Assembly: GCA_943368675.1 (NCBI GenBank)
Contig: CALRLN020000347.1
Span: 1-6,024, forward strand
Length of the DNA: 6,024 nt
DNA from: Emticicia sp943368675
GTDB lineage: Bacteria > Bacteroidota > Bacteroidia > Cytophagales > Spirosomataceae
Reading direction: 5' to 3'
The first letter of the stretch is position 1; each line of letters opens with the position of its first letter. Below, piece after piece: positions 1-5,882 of this stretch. A program made the translations under genes and the position numbers. Under the pieces are notes generated by a model. That model saw only the letters and a list, made by a program, of their open reading frames with translations, was not told the DNA's origin and did no database searches.

Positions 1-1
1 A

Positions 2-442
2 CAGATTCGCCGGATGTGGTATGATAAACTGTATGAAGACAAGCACTGGGAAAACCGTAGAGTTTCTGTTTTGATTTATGAACTAAGCAAAGACCATTAC
101 AAGGTTACGGAAGCCAGAATTGAAAAAGAAGAAGATGGTAAAAAACTGAAAGCAGTGGTTGACAAATTAGGTTTGAAGCCGGATAAGAAAATTCAGGATA
201 CTGCGCAAACCGCTTCTGATATGGGTACCACGCTTTGGTTTGACGAGCAAGATGTACATAACAAAGCCCTGGAATGTTTAATAGCTACCGGACAATTTAC
301 CATGTGCTATAACCTGATTATGTATATCTGTGAACTGGAAATCAATAAACCGGCATCAATCAATGATGAAATCAGGAATTTAAAAGATAAGCTATTGGCC
401 GACTGGCAATTGTTTCAGCAAAATCCTCAATTTATGGTATAA
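2..442 (+). CDS. Hypothetical protein, 3' part (cut by window edge)
   Basis: The reading frame is open from base 2 to the TAA at 440-442, with no stop before the first ATG at 14, so the gene most likely begins outside the window. If the ATG at 14 were the true start, the product would be 142 residues. I do not recognise the family. Counting from that Met, the first half looks beta-rich (a strand-like VSVLIYEL near residue 18, then KVTEARIE) and ends in a Lys-rich, charged stretch (about residues 40-60). The second half looks helical (NKALECLIATGQF, then CYNLIMYICELEI) and ends in a charged helix before QNPQFMV. There is no signal peptide or membrane segment in the visible part. It converges on the gene at 499-1152 and shares the hairpin at 460-491 with it. 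Coding status is well supported by the length of open frame and the sensible composition; function is unknown. Confidence 0.8.
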   Translation, partial: QIRRMWYDKLYEDKHWENRRVSVLIYELSKDHYKVTEARIEKEEDGKKLKAVVDKLGLKPDKKIQDTAQTASDMGTTLWFDEQDVHNKALECLIATGQFTMCYNLIMYICELEINKPASINDEIRNLKDKLLADWQLFQQNPQFMV

Positions 443-459
443 GCTCGCTGATTAAATGG

Positions 460-491
460 GTGGTTCAGTAGCATAGTGTCTGCTGAACCAC
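460..491. terminator. Intrinsic terminator between convergent genes
   Basis: Bases 460-471 pair with 480-491 in a 12-base-pair stem containing one G-U pair, around an 8-base loop. The nine outer pairs (GTGGTTCAG with CTGAACCAC) are perfect. A T-rich stretch follows on the plus strand (about 492-507), so it best serves the gene ending at 442. Because the gene at 499-1152 ends only a few bases away on the other strand, the same hairpin may also stop leftward transcription, although there is no T-run on that side. Confidence 0.8.
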
Positions 492-498
492 TTCAATT

Positions 499-1152
499 TT
501 ATTTTTTGCTTTTAAGGGCATTATACTCTTCAACAATTTTTTTAATGTCTTTGGCCTCATAACCAGTGCTGCCTATTTTTTTCATTAGTGTCGGAGCATC
601 AGCAAAAAACGTTAAGGCAGTATCCATAAAATCTTCTTCCTGCGCTTTACGGGTTCCCGTATTTACTTCAATTCCGGGAGCATTTCCTCGTATTAGATAA
701 AGATGTTTAACCAATTTTGTCTCCGTTACAAAGGTCATTCGGTTGTTGATATTTTTGGTTTCTTTTACATTTTCTGTTTTTTCATATGAAATCAGATTTA
801 TATCTCCTTTCACCACATAGGCGCCTAATACGGTTTCGTTTTTATCACGTTTTTTATTAGTTTCAATCTCAAACTGTGCGTATTCTTTGGTACCCTCAGG
901 TAAATTTTTGGTGATAGATTGCACATCTTTATTCTGAATAGTCGATTTCCTGCTGCTCTGTGCATCTTTAAAACTAAAGCTGTCGTTGGCAATAGGAGAG
1001 GTGCTTCCTTTTAAAACTGTACCATTCTTTAAAGTTATTTCGGTAGAATAATATTTCACTTTTTTATTCAATGTCTGGCAGGCAAAAGCGCTGGCAATCA
1101 GTAGAAAAACGGAAATGTGCCGTTTAGCATAACAGGTAATAAAATGGATCAT
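499..1152 (-). CDS. Secreted or lipoprotein-type hypothetical protein
   Basis: This 217-residue protein begins with a signal sequence: basic residues K10-R11, then the hydrophobic core VFLLIASAF and A24-C25. The site fits either a loose lipobox ending at Cys25 (position -3 is Ala rather than Leu) or signal peptidase I cleavage after the AFA triplet, so lipidation is uncertain. Residues 38-82 (ITLKNGTVLKGS, a serine-rich turn, then IQNKDVQSI) have the rhythm of a small beta-barrel repeat that I associate with Bacteroidota exported proteins of the form 'hydrophobic-x-L-x-N/D-G-x-hydrophobic-x-G'. The C-terminus (FFADAPTLMKKIG, then DIKKIVEEYN) resembles a helical motif common at the ends of such proteins. 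No catalytic residues are evident, so a structural or binding role is more likely than an enzymatic one. The ATG at 1152 has no Shine-Dalgarno sequence. The gene is divergent from the one at 1330. Function unknown. Confidence 0.85.
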   Translation of the reverse strand: MIHFITCYAKRHISVFLLIASAFACQTLNKKVKYYSTEITLKNGTVLKGSTSPIANDSFSFKDAQSSRKSTIQNKDVQSITKNLPEGTKEYAQFEIETNKKRDKNETVLGAYVVKGDINLISYEKTENVKETKNINNRMTFVTETKLVKHLYLIRGNAPGIEVNTGTRKAQEEDFMDTALTFFADAPTLMKKIGSTGYEAKDIKKIVEEYNALKSKK

Positions 1153-1199
1153 TTAAGGGGTGTGTTTCTTTGGTTATGATGAGAATGCTCCTTGAATAA

Positions 1200-1241
1200 G
1201 GCAAATCTTTGCCAATATACTAAATTTTTAAAAATTAGTAT
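1200..1241. promoter_or_regulatory. Two palindromes in a divergent intergenic region
   Basis: Two adjacent symmetric elements sit between the divergent genes starting at 1152 and 1330. The first, 1200-1213, is GGCAAA-tc-TTTGCC, perfectly symmetric around a 2-base centre. The second, 1217-1241, is ATACTAA and TTAGTAT flanking an A/T-only core, symmetric apart from one unpaired A. Symmetry at this place suits a repressor or activator site serving one or both genes. The second could equally be a simple AT-rich hairpin. No regulator is identified and I could not place a confident promoter. Confidence 0.35.
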
Positions 1242-1329
1242 TGAAGTCTGCTGATGAAGTCATAATAATCAATCTTGGAGAGTGCCTGAAATCGAGTAAT
1301 CACTCCTATTTTAATGAGCCAATAGTTGG

Positions 1330-1863
1330 TTGAATCTTCACGATTTTTTATCTTTGGACATATCCGAAAAAGCCGCAACCTTAATGACAACAAACCAACA
1401 GATTGATAAGATACTTGCTTCTTTATATAATTATCAGGTAAAACAAAAACTGGAGTGGACGCAGTTGCCTGGTTATGATAACCTATGCGAAGAATTATTT
1501 GCTGATATACCCGGTTTATCAGAAAGGCATTATCAGAACTTGCTATATATGCTTAAGAGCAAACGCCTCATCAATACCCACGCTGAAACGTCTGAAAAGG
1601 CTTATTATGCCCCAATAAGCTTGCGACCGGAAGTAATTGTATGGTATGAGCAGTTTCATTCTTACCTTGATTATCTGAACTATCTGGAAGAGAAAAATCA
1701 GCCAAAAGCCTTTAGGGAAGATTATGAGGAAGATATTGATATGGAGGAAGCAGAAAGAAAATCTATCTTGGCAAAAATGCCAGTCTGGCTAAAGATTGTT
1801 TTATTGACTGCTATTATAATTGGCGTTGTAATAATAGCAATGAGAATTAATATAACTCCATAA
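1330..1863 (+). CDS. Tail-anchored membrane protein of unknown function
   Basis: The product has 177 residues if translation starts at the TTG at 1330. I favour that start because the opening (MNLHDFLSLDISEKAATL) resembles N-termini I recall from small Bacteroidota proteins. The first in-frame ATG is at 1384 and would remove this segment. An in-frame stop at 1315-1317 rules out a much earlier start. Residues about 48-95 could form a winged-helix-like fold (EELFADI, LSERHYQNLLYMLKSKRLI, then a YYAPISL strand), but this is only a pattern impression. An aromatic segment (VWYEQFHSYLDYLNYLEE, about 104-121) and an acidic stretch (about 130-142) follow. A single hydrophobic helix (about 154-171, LKIVLLTAIIIGVVIIAM) lies close to the C-terminus, with no signal peptide. 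The bulk of the protein would therefore face the cytoplasm, anchored by its tail. It converges on the barrel gene at 1961. Function unknown. Confidence 0.78.
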   Translation: MNLHDFLSLDISEKAATLMTTNQQIDKILASLYNYQVKQKLEWTQLPGYDNLCEELFADIPGLSERHYQNLLYMLKSKRLINTHAETSEKAYYAPISLRPEVIVWYEQFHSYLDYLNYLEEKNQPKAFREDYEEDIDMEEAERKSILAKMPVWLKIVLLTAIIIGVVIIAMRINITP

Positions 1864-1867
1864 ACAG

Positions 1868-1886
1868 AATCTCAAGCAATGAGGTT
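1868..1886. terminator. Weak hairpin between convergent genes
   Basis: AATCTCA (1868-1874) pairs with TGAGGTT (1880-1886) through one G-T wobble, around a 5-base loop. It lies five bases beyond the stop of the tail-anchored gene, in the 97-base gap before the convergent barrel gene. No T-run follows, so it is a poor intrinsic terminator, but it is the only hairpin I see in this gap. Confidence 0.25.
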
Positions 1887-1960
1887 TGGGTGAATGTTTA
1901 TAAACTATTGTTAATTCTTATACCCGATAATCATGCGGTTTCAATAGACCATCAAATTCA

Positions 1961-3142
1961 TCAAAATACCTCTCCGAAATTGAAGTATAAATTATGAGAC
2001 CCATCTCCACCCACACCGTAATCAATTGCCAGATTGGCTCTTGAAAATTTATTGACACGTATCCTGAGTCCGGCACCGATGGCGGGAATAATTTTCCGGA
2101 ATCGGTTATTACTTATTTCGCTTACCGTTTGCAGATTTGAGAACAATATTCCACCCAAAAGCTGGTTTCCGGTTATCGCAAATCTATATTCTGTTTCGAA
2201 ATACATCAGATTTTCCCCTCTGAATCTTCCCTGAATAAATCCGCGGCCTGTGTTTACATTCGTGTCCCATCCCGTGCTGGGCATATCTAAATAAGGAACA
2301 GCACCACGTGTAAAGAAATTATAAGACCAGAAAGCCAGGATATGATTAGCGTTTCCGCTAAGGTCAAAGTACTTACGGGCATCAATCAGCAAAGATTGAT
2401 AATTGGTATTGCTACCCAGGCTTTTAAGGCTTTGCTTGAATACCAGGTTAGCATACATGCCTTGTGTGGCATTCATAGAATTGGCCCTGCTATCAAATAA
2501 CAAAGAAATTGTCGGCCCTGATGAAACAGACTTACCCGAAACACCAAGTCTATAATCTGATATACTCTCAACCTTATCATCGTCCACCATACTCTGTATT
2601 CTCCAATGATAATCATACTGGTACCCAATACCTACATATAAATTTTTGCCAACACTGCGCATCAGGGACTGGTATAGTTTCAGGTATCTGAAATTCATAT
2701 CAACGGCATGGTCTAATGAAGTATTCATACCTAAACCATAAGTAGCCTGTGGATAATTCATCAGACGCCAGTCGGTAGAGAAATAATATTTATTGTTTTT
2801 AGAAAAATAGCTGGTAGTATATTGCAGTATTGATTGTTTGTTTTGCGTATAAATGAGTAGAAGGTTAAGAATGGAGGTATTTGCGTTGGCATTACGTAGT
2901 GCTACATTAGTAACCGCCTGAACTAAGAACTTGCTTTGGGGCGCATAGCCGGGTGTTGGCAAAAAAGCAATTACTTTGCCTCCTTCCTTTAAGGAAGTAG
3001 AATCGGTTTTTCTCGGTTTTTTTACATGAAATACTTTCCTGAACAAATCTGTTACATCTCTTTGCTGAGAATAAGGTATTTGAGCCGGGAGAATCGCTGG
3101 TACAAGAAATAATATGATAATGATTTTTACTCGGATACTCAT
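1961..3142 (-). CDS. BamA/TamA-family (Omp85) outer membrane barrel, no POTRA
   Basis: This 393-residue protein has a clear signal peptide (RVKIIIILFLVPAILPA, cleavage probably after Ala20) and then a short linker with a basic patch (HVKKPRK, 39-45). From about residue 57 it is a beta-barrel to the end. Family marks are the opening turn FLPTPGYAPQS (60-70), the DSRANSMNATQGMY segment (217-230; Omp85 barrels typically have an aspartate-x-arginine there followed by an asparagine and a glycine), and the GRGF...QGRFRG stretch (299-309) with ETEYRF (316-321), matching the loop-6 RGF/RG region. It ends in NLYFNFGEVF, with the terminal aromatic typical of outer membrane barrels. About 36 residues separate signal peptide and barrel, too few for even one POTRA domain. 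Full BamA and TamA carry several, so this is not the main assembly factor. The substrate is unknown. The ATG overlaps the stop of a 9-codon upstream frame. Upstream lies an attenuator-like leader on the same strand. Confidence 0.9.
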   Translation of the reverse strand: MSIRVKIIIILFLVPAILPAQIPYSQQRDVTDLFRKVFHVKKPRKTDSTSLKEGGKVIAFLPTPGYAPQSKFLVQAVTNVALRNANANTSILNLLLIYTQNKQSILQYTTSYFSKNNKYYFSTDWRLMNYPQATYGLGMNTSLDHAVDMNFRYLKLYQSLMRSVGKNLYVGIGYQYDYHWRIQSMVDDDKVESISDYRLGVSGKSVSSGPTISLLFDSRANSMNATQGMYANLVFKQSLKSLGSNTNYQSLLIDARKYFDLSGNANHILAFWSYNFFTRGAVPYLDMPSTGWDTNVNTGRGFIQGRFRGENLMYFETEYRFAITGNQLLGGILFSNLQTVSEISNNRFRKIIPAIGAGLRIRVNKFSRANLAIDYGVGGDGSHNLYFNFGEVF

Positions 3143-3168
3143 GCCTTCAATAGAGTTCGTGGATCCAT
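3139..3168 (-). CDS. Possible 9-codon upstream ORF overlapping the barrel start
   Basis: An ATG at 3168 (minus strand) opens MDPRTLLKA and stops at TGA 3139-3141, which overlaps the barrel's ATG in an ATGA junction. Such a junction can couple translation of a second gene to that of a first. The frame stays open upstream to about 3270 but has no earlier ATG, and the terminator hairpin lies inside that stretch, so a longer gene is unlikely. A frame this short can arise by chance. Confidence 0.2.
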   Translation of the reverse strand: MDPRTLLKA

Positions 3169-3230
3169 AAAATTGGCGTAACTGATAGCTTCAATCACCA
3201 AAACCGGAGAGCCTTTATTTATATAAACGC

Positions 3231-3264
3231 AATAAAACAAAAAAGGTGGCAAATCACCACCTTT
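3231..3264 (-). terminator. Intrinsic terminator upstream of the barrel gene
   Basis: Read on the minus strand, AAAGGTGG (3264-3257) and CCACCTTT (3249-3242) form a perfect 8-base-pair stem around a 7-base loop. The T-rich tract TTTGTTTTATT follows directly, giving a textbook Rho-independent terminator for leftward transcription. The barrel start codon is about 90 bases further on, so this signal either ends a short separate RNA or acts as a conditional stop in the barrel gene's own leader. Confidence 0.8.
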
Positions 3265-3416
3265 CGTTTCTTATTAGTAGATAAAAACAGGGATTTCAGG
3301 GACTTGAGTGATGAGCCACCATAATGAAGATAATATCCTGCAAACTCAATGGCACTATTCCGGTTCTTCATTATAACAACCCACCACCTGACTCCTGACA
3401 AATTATAGCTCACAAA

Positions 3417-3461
3417 CTATTTCTGCTTTGTCGCGATGATGATGTTCTTTCTCATTGTCAT
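3417..3461 (-). CDS. Possible leader peptide with Ile-Ile-Ile
   Basis: A 14-codon frame encodes MTMRKNIIIATKQK and ends at TAG. It lies roughly 100 bases after a promoter-like element and about 150 bases before an intrinsic terminator, all on the minus strand. A short basic peptide with a run of one amino acid (here three ATC codons in a row) ahead of a terminator is the layout of classical amino-acid attenuators. The gene downstream encodes an outer membrane barrel and not an isoleucine enzyme, which makes the role doubtful. A second frame opens at GTG 3413, almost abutting this stop, and contains two consecutive Trp codons, so the sensed residue, if any, is unclear. Confidence 0.35.
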   Translation of the reverse strand: MTMRKNIIIATKQK

Positions 3462-3556
3462 CTCCGTGTTTTAAAAATTAAGCGGTTTTAGAAAAGAGTA
3501 GAAATTTGTGCCATCATCAAATCCGCATGTTAATTTTAAAAGACTTTGTTTGCTGT

Positions 3557-3575
3557 TTTGTTGCAACAAAGTAAA
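3557..3575 (-). promoter_or_regulatory. Candidate leftward promoter and 14-base palindrome
   Basis: Bases 3557-3570 form the perfect palindrome TTTGTTGCAACAAA. Overlapping it on the minus strand, 3574-3567 reads TTACTTTG, one base off the Bacteroidota -7 pattern TAnnTTTG. The -33 region on that strand holds TTTAACC and not TTTG, so the match is partial. A start just past this box would put the leader peptide about 100 bases into the RNA and the palindrome over the start site, where a bound dimeric repressor would block transcription. Confidence 0.4.
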
Positions 3576-3685
3576 GCGGCTGTTTTAAAAGAGGGTTAAA
3601 ATTTATATTAAAGGTGAGTTAAAAAACAATTCACTGGAAATTGAAGGGAGTTCAAAGGCATATATTAGTAAATGCCCGATTTCTC

Positions 3686-3716
3686 TTTCGGAAGACTATC
3701 TGTTCTATTATTATTG
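3686..3716 (+). promoter_or_regulatory. Candidate promoter for the alpha/beta hydrolase gene
   Basis: TTTC (3686-3689) and TATTATTG (3709-3716) are each one base from the Bacteroidota elements TTTG and TAnnTTTG and are 19 bases apart, a suitable spacing. The box lies 40 bases before the hydrolase start. In AT-rich DNA such near-matches are frequent, so this is only a candidate. Confidence 0.35.
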
Positions 3717-3756
3717 AACCTGTTTTCATCTATTTCTTAAAATTGGATAACAACTG

Positions 3757-4701
3757 ATGACACGTAAAAATATCTTCAAAAAAATCGGCTGGGCACTAAT
3801 AATTGTTTTTATTTTAATGAATATAATTGCCTTTTTCCATGCCTACAAATTTACCCATTTTGGTGATAATACCCTTGTTCGCACAAGAGACCCTAAAGAA
3901 CTTACATTCATTCGTAGGCTAAAGTCTTTAGCTTTTGGTATTAACAACCCAAGACCTACCAACGGGCAATTTCCTGCGAAACCTTATGAAACTATCAGAT
4001 TAAAAAGCAATAAAACGATTGAATGCTGGCTAATGAAAACCGAAAATGCCAAAGGAACGGTAGTTTTATTCCATGGATTTGCAGGCGAAAAATCCTCGCT
4101 TGTAGAAAAAGCGGTTATATTTCAGGAATTAGGATATAATGCCTTGCTTGTCGACTTTATGGGTTCAGGCGGTTCAGAAGGAAATCAGACAACCATAGGT
4201 TTCTTTGAAGCCGGGCAAGTAAAAACCTGTTTTGATTATCTGAAAAGTACTGGGGAAAGTAAAATTTATCTCTGGGGTACTTCAATGGGGGCGGTAGCCA
4301 TAATCAAAGCCATTAGTGACTACGCTATTCAACCAACAGGAATTATGATTGAATGTCCGTTTGGATCCATGTATAAGACCGTCTGCGCCAGATTCAAGCT
4401 GATGAACACCCCCTCTTTCCCTATGGCAGGCTTACTTGTTTTCTGGGGTGGGCTTCAGAACAATTTCTGGGCATTCGGGCATAATCCGATTGAATATGCT
4501 AAAAAAATTACCTGTCCGACTCTATTAATGTATGGTGCGTTAGACAACAAAGTGAGCAGAGCAGAGATTGATGAAATATTTGCCAATATACAGGTTGAAA
4601 AACAGTTAAAAATCTATCCTACGGCAGGGCATGAGAACTATCTCGTTAAATATAAACAGGAGTGGGTTGAGGATATAACCAATTTCTTAGCGGCTCAATA
4701 A
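3757..4701 (+). CDS. Membrane-anchored alpha/beta hydrolase
   Basis: The 314-residue product has one N-terminal hydrophobic helix (about 11-30, GWALIIVFILMNIIAFFHAY) preceded by basic residues, so the enzyme domain should lie in the periplasm, held to the inner membrane. The domain has the alpha/beta hydrolase order: strand plus HGFAG (106-110, oxyanion-hole region), LLVDFMGSGGSEG (130-142), the nucleophile elbow GTSMG (174-178, Ser176), the acid in YGALDNKVS (Asp263) and the base in AGHENY (His292). The whole Ser-Asp-His triad is therefore present. This arrangement is that of the serine aminopeptidase S33/Hydrolase_4-like group, which includes esterases, lipases and peptidases; the substrate cannot be read from sequence. 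A Trp/Phe-rich stretch (about 218-240) between nucleophile and acid probably forms the lid. The ATG is without a Shine-Dalgarno sequence. The transglycosylase gene follows 71 bases later on the same strand and might share transcription. Confidence 0.93.
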   Translation: MTRKNIFKKIGWALIIVFILMNIIAFFHAYKFTHFGDNTLVRTRDPKELTFIRRLKSLAFGINNPRPTNGQFPAKPYETIRLKSNKTIECWLMKTENAKGTVVLFHGFAGEKSSLVEKAVIFQELGYNALLVDFMGSGGSEGNQTTIGFFEAGQVKTCFDYLKSTGESKIYLWGTSMGAVAIIKAISDYAIQPTGIMIECPFGSMYKTVCARFKLMNTPSFPMAGLLVFWGGLQNNFWAFGHNPIEYAKKITCPTLLMYGALDNKVSRAEIDEIFANIQVEKQLKIYPTAGHENYLVKYKQEWVEDITNFLAAQ

Positions 4702-4772
4702 ACTTTATTATATTGAGGGAGTTTTGATAATATTTGTAATAAACAAAACTTTAGTCAACCAGTATAATCAAT

Positions 4773-5684
4773 ATGAATAAGAGTATTCTTTTAGCTGCAT
4801 TTATCTGCTGCTTTAGTTCAGCTATTATTATGGCTCAGCCTGTAGCCCAAAAAATTACCACTCCTCCAATACCTGCCTCATTAGAGTTTGCAGGTGAGAA
4901 GGTGCCTCTGAATAACCCTATTGTATATGAGCAACTGGAACAGGAACTTATCAAAAATGTATATAAGCACTCATCAACCCTGATGGCTCTCAGTCGTGTG
5001 GCACGTTATAAGGAGAAAATGATGAGCATATTGACCAAAAATAAAATACCTGAAGACTTCTTCTATCTGGCTGTCATAGAAAGTGAATTATGGCCTTATG
5101 CTAATTCTGGTAAGGCGGCAGGTTTCTGGCAGTTCAGAGACTCAACAGCTAAAGAGTATAAACTCGAAGTATCAAAATTTGTCGACCAGCGACGCGACCT
5201 CGAATTATCAACACAAGCTGCCTGCAATTTCCTCAATGCCATGAATAAGACCTTCAAAAACTGGACTTTGACAGCCGCTGCCTATAATTCGGGTCGTACT
5301 GCCATTATGAACACTTTAAAAGCACAAGCCGTACAATCTTATTATGACCTGCATCTGACTTTAGAAACCAATGATTATGTATTCAGGATATTAGGGTTGA
5401 AACTGATTTGTGAGAATCCCGGTAATTATGGGTTTGCTATCAATAAAACCGAAGTAACGGAAAAAACAGAAGTGGTGGAGGTGAAGGAAGATGTGAACCT
5501 GATTGACCTGGCTAAGAAGTATGACATAACATACAAAACCCTGAAGTATTATAATCCGTGGTTGGTATATAACCCTGGATCAGTGAAAGGAGATAAATAC
5601 TATGAGGAAAATAAACTGATGAATGTGATGTTTGAAGTAAAAGCCGGAAAAAGCTATAAATTTTTGATACCCTCGAAAAATTGA
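4773..5684 (+). CDS. MltD-like lytic transglycosylase with LysM-like tail
   Basis: This 303-residue secreted enzyme should cleave the MurNAc-GlcNAc bond of peptidoglycan without water, leaving 1,6-anhydro ends. A signal peptide covers residues 1-21 (core ILLAAFICCFSSAIIMA), with no convincing lipobox. The SLT/lysozyme-like domain spans about 75-215: PEDFFYLAVIESELWPYA with the expected catalytic Glu103, GKAAGFWQFRDSTA (113-126), DQRRDLELSTQAACNFL (138-154), AAAYNSG (168-174) and ETNDYVFRILGLKLI (198-212). These are the successive motifs of the MltD type. After a charged linker (225-240), residues about 241-300 (NLIDLAKKYDITYKTLKYYNPWL ending in YKFLIP) look like a single LysM-type module carrying an insertion, which would bind glycan. 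E. coli MltD is longer and has two LysM modules, so this is a compact version. The frame is intact and the start has no Shine-Dalgarno sequence. I leave the symbol empty because orthology to mltD is unproven. Confidence 0.94.
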   Translation: MNKSILLAAFICCFSSAIIMAQPVAQKITTPPIPASLEFAGEKVPLNNPIVYEQLEQELIKNVYKHSSTLMALSRVARYKEKMMSILTKNKIPEDFFYLAVIESELWPYANSGKAAGFWQFRDSTAKEYKLEVSKFVDQRRDLELSTQAACNFLNAMNKTFKNWTLTAAAYNSGRTAIMNTLKAQAVQSYYDLHLTLETNDYVFRILGLKLICENPGNYGFAINKTEVTEKTEVVEVKEDVNLIDLAKKYDITYKTLKYYNPWLVYNPGSVKGDKYYEENKLMNVMFEVKAGKSYKFLIPSKN

Positions 5685-5759
5685 TAATTCAAATTCCGAT
5701 GAAAATCACGATGTCTTCTGCAACATTCGTCGTAATAAATAAAATTTGTCAACCGACGT

Positions 5760-5815
5760 AAAGGTGCCCTAATCACTGAAAAAATTATTAAAAAAAATTA
5801 AAAATCGCCTTTTTT
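5760..5815 (+). terminator. Possible terminator of the transglycosylase transcript
   Basis: AAAGGTG (5760-5766) can pair with CGCCTTT (5806-5812) through one G-T wobble, and a run of six T (5810-5815) overlaps and follows the right arm. The loop of 39 bases is A-rich and long for an intrinsic terminator, which lowers confidence. It begins 75 bases after the transglycosylase stop. Confidence 0.3.
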
Positions 5816-5882
5816 GTAAAGAAAATATCTCAAAATAGTGCTATTGTACGGAATGCAGTAACCGATTAGAATTTACTTTAAT

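Larger units (their letters stand above)
3143..3756. other. 614-base intergenic region between divergent genes
   Basis: The region separates the barrel gene (leftward) from the hydrolase gene (rightward). On the minus strand I can support a promoter-like element and palindrome near 3557-3575, a short leader-type ORF (3417-3461) and an intrinsic terminator (3231-3264). On the plus strand only a weak promoter candidate for the hydrolase (3686-3716) is visible. A 7-base-pair hairpin at 3614-3634 (GTGAGTT with AATTCAC) has no T-run and no assigned role. No longer convincing protein gene is present on either strand. Confidence 0.7.

Noticed and set aside
1276..1308. Imperfect inverted repeat GGAGAGTG with CACTCCT upstream of the tail-anchored gene
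   Set aside because: Needs a bulge to pair, has a long loop, and shows no T-run or riboswitch-like pattern.
1896..1905. Palindrome GTTTATAAAC between convergent genes
   Set aside because: Ten bases of mostly A/T symmetry are expected by chance in AT-rich DNA, and its place between gene ends does not suggest regulation.
2034..2234. 66-codon open frame on the plus strand inside the barrel gene
   Set aside because: It is antisense to a well-supported gene with family motifs, and its translation has no recognisable features.
2509..2691. 60-codon open frame on the plus strand inside the barrel gene
   Set aside because: Antisense shadow of the barrel gene; composition (many His, Tyr, Pro) does not look like a real protein.
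3139..3270. 43-codon minus-strand frame reading into the barrel start
   Set aside because: It has no ATG before 3168 and contains the terminator hairpin. An open stretch of this length is not surprising by chance.
3219..3413. 64-codon minus-strand frame starting at GTG, with an internal ATG at 3371
   Set aside because: It runs straight through the intrinsic terminator and its T-run supplies the C-terminus (HLFCFIAFI), so as a full protein it is unlikely. Its Trp-Trp pair is noted under the leader-peptide entry.
3614..3634. Hairpin GTGAGTT/AATTCAC with 7-base loop
   Set aside because: Contains a wobble pair and no T-run follows on either strand, so it is neither a convincing terminator nor an operator.
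5699..5761. 20-codon frame on the plus strand just after the transglycosylase gene
   Set aside because: Too short, with no conserved feature, ribosome site or promoter; more likely chance.
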